This document shows, one piece after another, positions 5,860 to 9,039 of a stretch of DNA of 9,039 nucleotides. Position 1 is the first letter of the stretch; each line of letters begins with the position of its first letter. Source of the stretch: Bacteroidota bacterium (GTDB taxonomy: Bacteria > Bacteroidota > Bacteroidia > JAADEI01); assembly GCA_024280615.1 (NCBI GenBank), contig JAJRPU010000037.1, forward strand, positions 1 through 9,039, given 5' to 3'. A program made the translations under genes and the position numbers. The notes under the pieces were generated by a model, which saw nothing but the letters and a program-made list of their open reading frames with translations, did not search any database and was not told the origin of the DNA.

Positions 5860-7422
5860 TTATCGGACTGCTGACCTCTTCTTCCAAAACCGTTTCAAAG
5901 AATCAATTGCCATAGCGATAGCAAGCAATATCATTATCATAGCGAAAATCGTTGCCGGAATATTTATTTCTTGAGCTTCCATCAAGGATTTAACCTGCAA
6001 GGCAAGGGCTGTAATAGTGACCGAAAGCATAAAGACTGCTGGAATCAAAGCAACTACATATTTAGACCCTACCTTATTTAGCCATGATGCAATGACCAGC
6101 AGGGCAAGGGCTGCCATCAATTGATTTGCAGAACCAAAGACGGTCCATAAGTTGTCAGCTTGTCCAGAAGCAAGAATTAACCATGCTGTCGCAATAACTA
6201 TCAAAGTGGAAACATACCTATTTTTTAAGCCCGTTAATTCAAAAGTTATGTATCGTGCTATCCTGGTTGCTGTGTCAAGGGTTGTGAGAATGAACGTGTT
6301 AAGGACGAGGACAGCAAAGAAAGGAGCCCACTGCTGAGCAAAAGGAACGGCGTTCCCAACTCCCTTAGCAAATGTTCCAATTGGATTAGACGCATCGTGT
6401 CCTGAAGGCAAAATGGAAACCGAGACCACAACCAAAAGGGCAAGGAGACCTTCCAGAAGCATAGCCCCATAAGAAATTCTACGAGAGAATTTAATATCTG
6501 GCAATTGGCGAGCTGTAGTACCAGAATTAATAAGGGAATGAAATCCTGAGATTGCTCCACAAGCAATGGTTACAAACAAAAATGGAAACATTGAAAGATT
6601 GTAATCAGATTGAATAGGAGGTACCTGCAATTCGTGCGGAATAAACAGTGTTCCTAACAAAAGGACTCCAAGCCCTGCAAATAAAAGAAACGAAGACAGG
6701 TAATCCCGGGGTTGAAGGAGATATTGAACTGGTAGAACAGCAGCCAAAAAGGCATATACCATCAGGATACCAATCCAAGTATTATAAGGTAATTCCACTG
6801 GCAATTTACTGCCAAGAAGGGGAGCCACAGCGACAATAAACAAGCCAACTAATGTGCTCACCGTCATTGAAACCCGAAGTTTATACATAAAAAATCCTGT
6901 TATTAAAGCAGCCGGAACGATACCAGCAGAAGGAATAACTATGTGAGGGTCTGCTTCATAGGACCGAGCGGCATAATGAGCGAAAACAGCCACTACCAAG
7001 ACCAGAGCAAACCACACGAAGATTAAAAATGCCAACCTTGAAAACTTGGATATATATCGGCTTGCATTGTCTGCCACTGTGCTTCCACCGTTGCGAACAG
7101 AAACTATCAAGGAACCTAAGTCGTGTACCCCACCCATAAAAATAGCACCCAAAACAATCCATATTACAGCGGGAAGCCAGCCCCAATATAGAACAGCAAG
7201 AATTGGACCGACAATAGGACCAGCCCCAGCAATTGAAGAAAAATGATGACCAAAAAGAACAAACCAGTTTTTAGCTGGGACAAAATCTCTGCCGTCATAT
7301 TTGGTCCTGGAAGGAACAGGTTCATTATCCCTAATTGAAAACACACCTTCCATAAAATGACCATATACGAAATAGCCTGCAACAAAGAGAAACAATCCAG
7401 CCAGAACAATCAGAACGCTCAT
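5860..7422 (-). CDS. cstA: CstA-family carbon starvation protein / peptide or pyruvate transporter
   Basis: This is a 520-residue inner-membrane carrier of the CstA family, known from E. coli relatives to import peptides or pyruvate; the substrate here is unproven. Hallmark motifs are FGHHFSSIAGAGPIVGP (57-73), FMGGVHDLGSL (95-105), QPRDYLSSFLL (237-247), SGFHSLINSGTTARQL (292-307), LDTATRIARY (382-391) and WTVFGSANQLMAALAL (426-441). Most of the rest is strongly hydrophobic, with well over ten membrane segments. It is shorter than E. coli CstA (about 700 residues), lacking extra C-terminal segments, as in many compact homologues. The basic C-terminus (KRFWKKRSAVR) suits a cytoplasmic end. 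ATG at 7420-7422 opens straight into the first membrane helix. No sensor-kinase genes are adjacent. It converges on the pseudouridine synthase gene. Confidence 0.9.
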   Translation of the reverse strand: MSVLIVLAGLFLFVAGYFVYGHFMEGVFSIRDNEPVPSRTKYDGRDFVPAKNWFVLFGHHFSSIAGAGPIVGPILAVLYWGWLPAVIWIVLGAIFMGGVHDLGSLIVSVRNGGSTVADNASRYISKFSRLAFLIFVWFALVLVVAVFAHYAARSYEADPHIVIPSAGIVPAALITGFFMYKLRVSMTVSTLVGLFIVAVAPLLGSKLPVELPYNTWIGILMVYAFLAAVLPVQYLLQPRDYLSSFLLFAGLGVLLLGTLFIPHELQVPPIQSDYNLSMFPFLFVTIACGAISGFHSLINSGTTARQLPDIKFSRRISYGAMLLEGLLALLVVVSVSILPSGHDASNPIGTFAKGVGNAVPFAQQWAPFFAVLVLNTFILTTLDTATRIARYITFELTGLKNRYVSTLIVIATAWLILASGQADNLWTVFGSANQLMAALALLVIASWLNKVGSKYVVALIPAVFMLSVTITALALQVKSLMEAQEINIPATIFAMIMILLAIAMAIDSLKRFWKKRSAVR

Positions 7423-7448
7423 GTTAAAGCAGTTTACGAATTCTAAAG

Positions 7449-7456
7449 CAAATTTA
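7449..7456 (-). promoter_or_regulatory. Promoter -7 element for cstA (TAAATTTG on the minus strand)
   Basis: The minus strand reads TAAATTTG, a full match to TAnnTTTG, 26 bases upstream of the cstA start codon. A GTTTA motif lies about 21-22 bases further upstream and is a fair -33 element. It is separated by a single base from the opposite-strand element for the barrel gene. Confidence 0.5.
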
Positions 7457-7457
7457 T

Positions 7458-7465
7458 TAACTTTG
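7458..7465 (+). promoter_or_regulatory. Promoter -7 element for the barrel gene (TAACTTTG)
   Basis: TAACTTTG fully matches TAnnTTTG and ends 25 bases before ATG 7491. GTTTA, about 21-22 bases upstream (near 7432-7436), can serve as a -33 element. The spacing is nearly identical to that of the cstA promoter on the other strand. Initiation would fall near 7470, giving a leader of about 20 A/T-rich bases. Confidence 0.55.
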
Positions 7466-7490
7466 CATCATCACCATTAAACATATAAAA

Positions 7491-8132
7491 ATGCTAAATA
7501 GATACACCATTCTGTGTATATGTTCACTCATTAATTTCTCTGTATATAGTCAGGACAAACTACCTTCTGTTTTTTCTAACCGAACCCTTGCTATTAATCT
7601 GGGCTATGGAGTGCCCAATCTGTCTGCCAAAATGTTTGACTTATTCAACTCCTTACAATACAATGCATTTACCAAATCGTGGGGACCCATTCACTTCAGA
7701 GCTGAGCAAGCCGTGTCCAATTCGTTTGGCATTGGTATCAGTTTTAATGTTGCTTATGTTGAAGCTTCGTGGAAACAATCAGACCCATTTAATCCATCTA
7801 AATCCTATTCCAAGAATTTGCAGTTAACTGCTTTAAGCTTCCTGTTACGCTCTTGGATACACTTTGTTCCAAACCATCCCTTTATTGACCCGTATTTTTC
7901 CTTTGGATTCGGATACAGATGGAACGACGTTAAGTATAACAACGGTGGGGACCCTTATGATGACAACATTATCATATCTGAATTCGCTTTCCCTCTTGCT
8001 TTTGAAGCCGCTCTGGGCTTTAGATATTATCTCACACGAAACTTAGCTTTATATATAGAAACCGGCATAGCTAAGTCAATAATCAATTTTGGCTTGACAT
8101 TCAAAATTGAAAGGGACCCATTTGCCCTTTAA
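7491..8132 (+). CDS. Small outer-membrane beta-barrel protein
   Basis: This 213-residue protein is likely an outer-membrane barrel of about eight strands. Residues 1-20 are a signal peptide ending VYS-Q. The mature part alternates amphipathic strands and polar turns: TLAINLGYG (32-40), FGIGISFNVAYVEASW, LQLTALSFLLRSWIHF, YFSFGFGYRWNDVKY, FPLAFEAALGFRYYL, LALYIETGIA and a final FGLTFKI. Loops rich in Asn, Asp and Pro (near 97-105 and 150-160) probably face outward. This pattern is shared by many Bacteroidota proteins annotated only as outer membrane beta-barrel or porin-family. No enzymatic motif is seen. The start is supported by an A-rich leader and a good promoter element upstream. Function is unknown. 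It is separated from ccmB by 53 bases that hold another promoter-like element, so the two may be transcribed separately. Confidence 0.8.
   Translation: MLNRYTILCICSLINFSVYSQDKLPSVFSNRTLAINLGYGVPNLSAKMFDLFNSLQYNAFTKSWGPIHFRAEQAVSNSFGIGISFNVAYVEASWKQSDPFNPSKSYSKNLQLTALSFLLRSWIHFVPNHPFIDPYFSFGFGYRWNDVKYNNGGDPYDDNIIISEFAFPLAFEAALGFRYYLTRNLALYIETGIAKSIINFGLTFKIERDPFAL
8110..8130. terminator. Inverted repeat across the barrel-gene stop codon
   Basis: AAAGGG (8110-8115) and CCCTTT (8125-8130) pair perfectly around a 9-base loop, and the right arm runs into the TAA stop. No T-run follows on the plus strand, so it is not a standard rho-independent terminator. It could still slow 3' exonucleases or be a chance feature of the coding sequence. 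Confidence 0.2.
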
Positions 8133-8173
8133 GACCGCTACAATTATTTAATCCCTATAAACAAACGGTGCCT

Positions 8174-8181
8174 TAGGTTTG
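8174..8181 (+). promoter_or_regulatory. Promoter -7 element immediately before ccmB (TAGGTTTG)
   Basis: TAGGTTTG fully matches TAnnTTTG and ends only 4 bases before ATG 8186. Since initiation usually falls a few bases after this element, the transcript would be leaderless or nearly so. The -33 region is poor (no TTTG at 19-23 bases upstream), which lowers confidence. Read-through from the barrel gene is the alternative. Confidence 0.35.
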
Positions 8182-8185
8182 CTAT

Positions 8186-8833
8186 ATGAAACAAATCATC
8201 TGGTGGCTAAAACGTGAATGGTGGGCAGAAGGTGGAAAAACCTCTCTTATATCTGCACTCCTTTACCCCGTCATAGCAACCTACATATTGCATTTAATCA
8301 TCACTGACAACCTGACCATTTGGTGGTCAGCACTTTTCTGGATTATCTTACTTCTTTCTATATTGTTTGCTATCGGAAGATGGACACTAACTGACCAATC
8401 AGAAAAAAAGTTCTTTTACTACTTACATATCAAACCACTAAACTTTTTTATAGCTCGGCTAATATATGCTACCTTGCAAAGCATAACGATTTTTATAGAG
8501 TTGACCATTTTGCTAACGCTCTGGAGACCTTTCAATTTTTCAGGTAATCAATTTGCATTCTGGTTTATGACAAATCTATTAGGAACGGTTACTCTAACTA
8601 TTTTATTCGTCGTTGTTGAACTAATTTCCAGTTACACCCGCGGAGGAACTCTACTCTTTGCTATTCTATCACTTCCGCTGTCCCTGCCCATCCTCGCAAG
8701 CTTCTTGCCCCTTTCCTACAACATTCTTGAAACCGGAAAGTTCTACGTCTCTGATTTAATCTTGCCCTTTGCTCTCAGCACAATGGTCCTAAGTGCCGGG
8801 CTGCTACTAGTGCCTTATTTATGGAGACAGTGA
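8186..8833 (+). CDS. ccmB: Heme exporter / cytochrome c maturation membrane subunit CcmB
   Basis: This 215-residue integral membrane protein is the permease-like subunit CcmB of the CcmABCD module of cytochrome c maturation (system I), which with the ATPase CcmA helps release holo-CcmE. Six membrane segments are visible at about 21-40, 46-64, 88-112, 126-149, 155-175 and 189-211. The N-terminus (MKQIIWWLKREWWAEGGKTS) and the C-terminus (LLVPYLWRQ) resemble Bacteroidota CcmB. The charged loop TDQSEKKFFYYLHIKP (69-84) is in the position of the cytoplasmic loop. Length agrees with the usual 215-225 residues. ccmC often follows ccmB in this phylum, but here the stop is followed by about 165 bases without a gene, and ccmA is not in the window. 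The identification rests on topology and terminal motifs, so a different small ABC-2-type permease is the main alternative. Confidence 0.82.
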   Translation: MKQIIWWLKREWWAEGGKTSLISALLYPVIATYILHLIITDNLTIWWSALFWIILLLSILFAIGRWTLTDQSEKKFFYYLHIKPLNFFIARLIYATLQSITIFIELTILLTLWRPFNFSGNQFAFWFMTNLLGTVTLTILFVVVELISSYTRGGTLLFAILSLPLSLPILASFLPLSYNILETGKFYVSDLILPFALSTMVLSAGLLLVPYLWRQ

Positions 8834-8998
8834 AAGTGCCCAACCTACACAAAGTTTAGGCTAAGTTTTACAGTGTTCTCGTCCCAAGAGACTTTTACCT
8901 AAGTTACGGAACACAAAACGTACCTGTCCCAGTAGCCACCAGGCTCCCCTAAACTCATGGCTTGAATTTTATGATGACGCAAATTTTACTAATACTTT
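8834..8998. other. Gene-free spacer after ccmB with a small inverted repeat
   Basis: No frame on either strand stays open for more than about 25 codons. GTGTTC (8873-8878) and GAACAC (8909-8914) form a perfect 6-base inverted repeat around 30 bases, and TCTC/GAGA (8877-8880 and 8888-8891) lie inside it. Two similar words, GCTAAGTTTTAC near 8860 and CCTAAGTTACGG near 8899, occur in direct orientation. The spacer is less A/T-rich than the other spacers in the window. No terminator T-run or clear promoter was found. Confidence 0.4.
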
Positions 8999-9039
8999 AT
9001 GTCGCATAAAACCATTGATTTTATTGGACACTTTGTAAA
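8999..9039 (+). CDS. Possible start of a gene running off the right edge
   Basis: ATG 8999 opens a frame that stays open to the end of the window and reads MSHKTIDFIGHFV. It does not look like the start of CcmC, which normally goes quickly into a tryptophan-rich first membrane helix. An amphipathic start containing IGxF is seen in MlaE-type ABC permeases among others, but 13 residues cannot decide. No Shine-Dalgarno sequence is visible. The A/T-rich leader is similar to others in the window. Confidence 0.35.
   Translation, partial: MSHKTIDFIGHFV

Noticed and set aside
8971..9009. 12-codon peptide MMTQILLILYVA before the right-edge gene start
   Set aside because: It is too short to support, with no leader signal, and it overlaps the start of the possible gene at 8999.

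Overview
The window looks like a chromosomal segment of a member of the Bacteroidota or a close relative, at roughly 40% G+C by eye. The reasons are a surface protein with a type IX secretion (Por) C-terminal sorting domain, signal peptides ending in the AQ or SQ pattern common in this phylum, A-rich leaders with little Shine-Dalgarno sequence, and several TAnnTTTG promoter elements typical of its housekeeping sigma factor. No RNA genes, insertion sequences, CRISPR arrays or phage genes were seen. Identifications come from reading motifs, not from a database search.

Layout. Bases 1-75 may be the C-terminal tail of a plus-strand gene cut by the left edge. The minus-strand gene 125-1927 encodes a secreted 600-residue protein with a signal peptide, seven propeller-like repeats, an Fn3-like domain and a T9SS sorting tail. 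A divergent 185-base spacer separates it from a plus-strand run. That run holds a sulfide:quinone oxidoreductase-type flavoprotein (2113-3282), a DUF1641 protein (3302-3805), a hyperacidic 154-residue protein (3907-4371), an OmpA-type peptidoglycan-anchored protein (start placed at 4358, ending 5038) and an RluB/RsuA-family rRNA pseudouridine synthase (5047-5853). A CstA-family carrier (5860-7422, minus) converges on the pseudouridine synthase gene with only 6 bases between the stops. It diverges from a small outer-membrane barrel gene (7491-8132). The heme exporter subunit gene ccmB follows (8186-8833), then about 165 bases without a gene and a possible new gene start at 8999.

How the genes may work together. 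The flavoprotein and DUF1641 genes look like a sulfide-oxidation or related quinone-reducing pair at the cytoplasmic membrane. The acidic protein and the OmpA protein overlap by 14 bases in different frames, which suggests translational coupling. The remaining genes look like ordinary envelope, transport and translation housekeeping functions.

The most interesting signals are regulatory. Two palindromes of the same form, TAYGA-N6-TCRTA, flank the promoter region between the surface-protein gene and the sulfide-oxidation genes; they resemble sites for a Crp/Fnr-family dimer. Two TAnnTTTG elements also sit back to back, one base apart, between cstA and the barrel gene. The hyperacidic protein coupled to an OmpA protein is the least explained gene.
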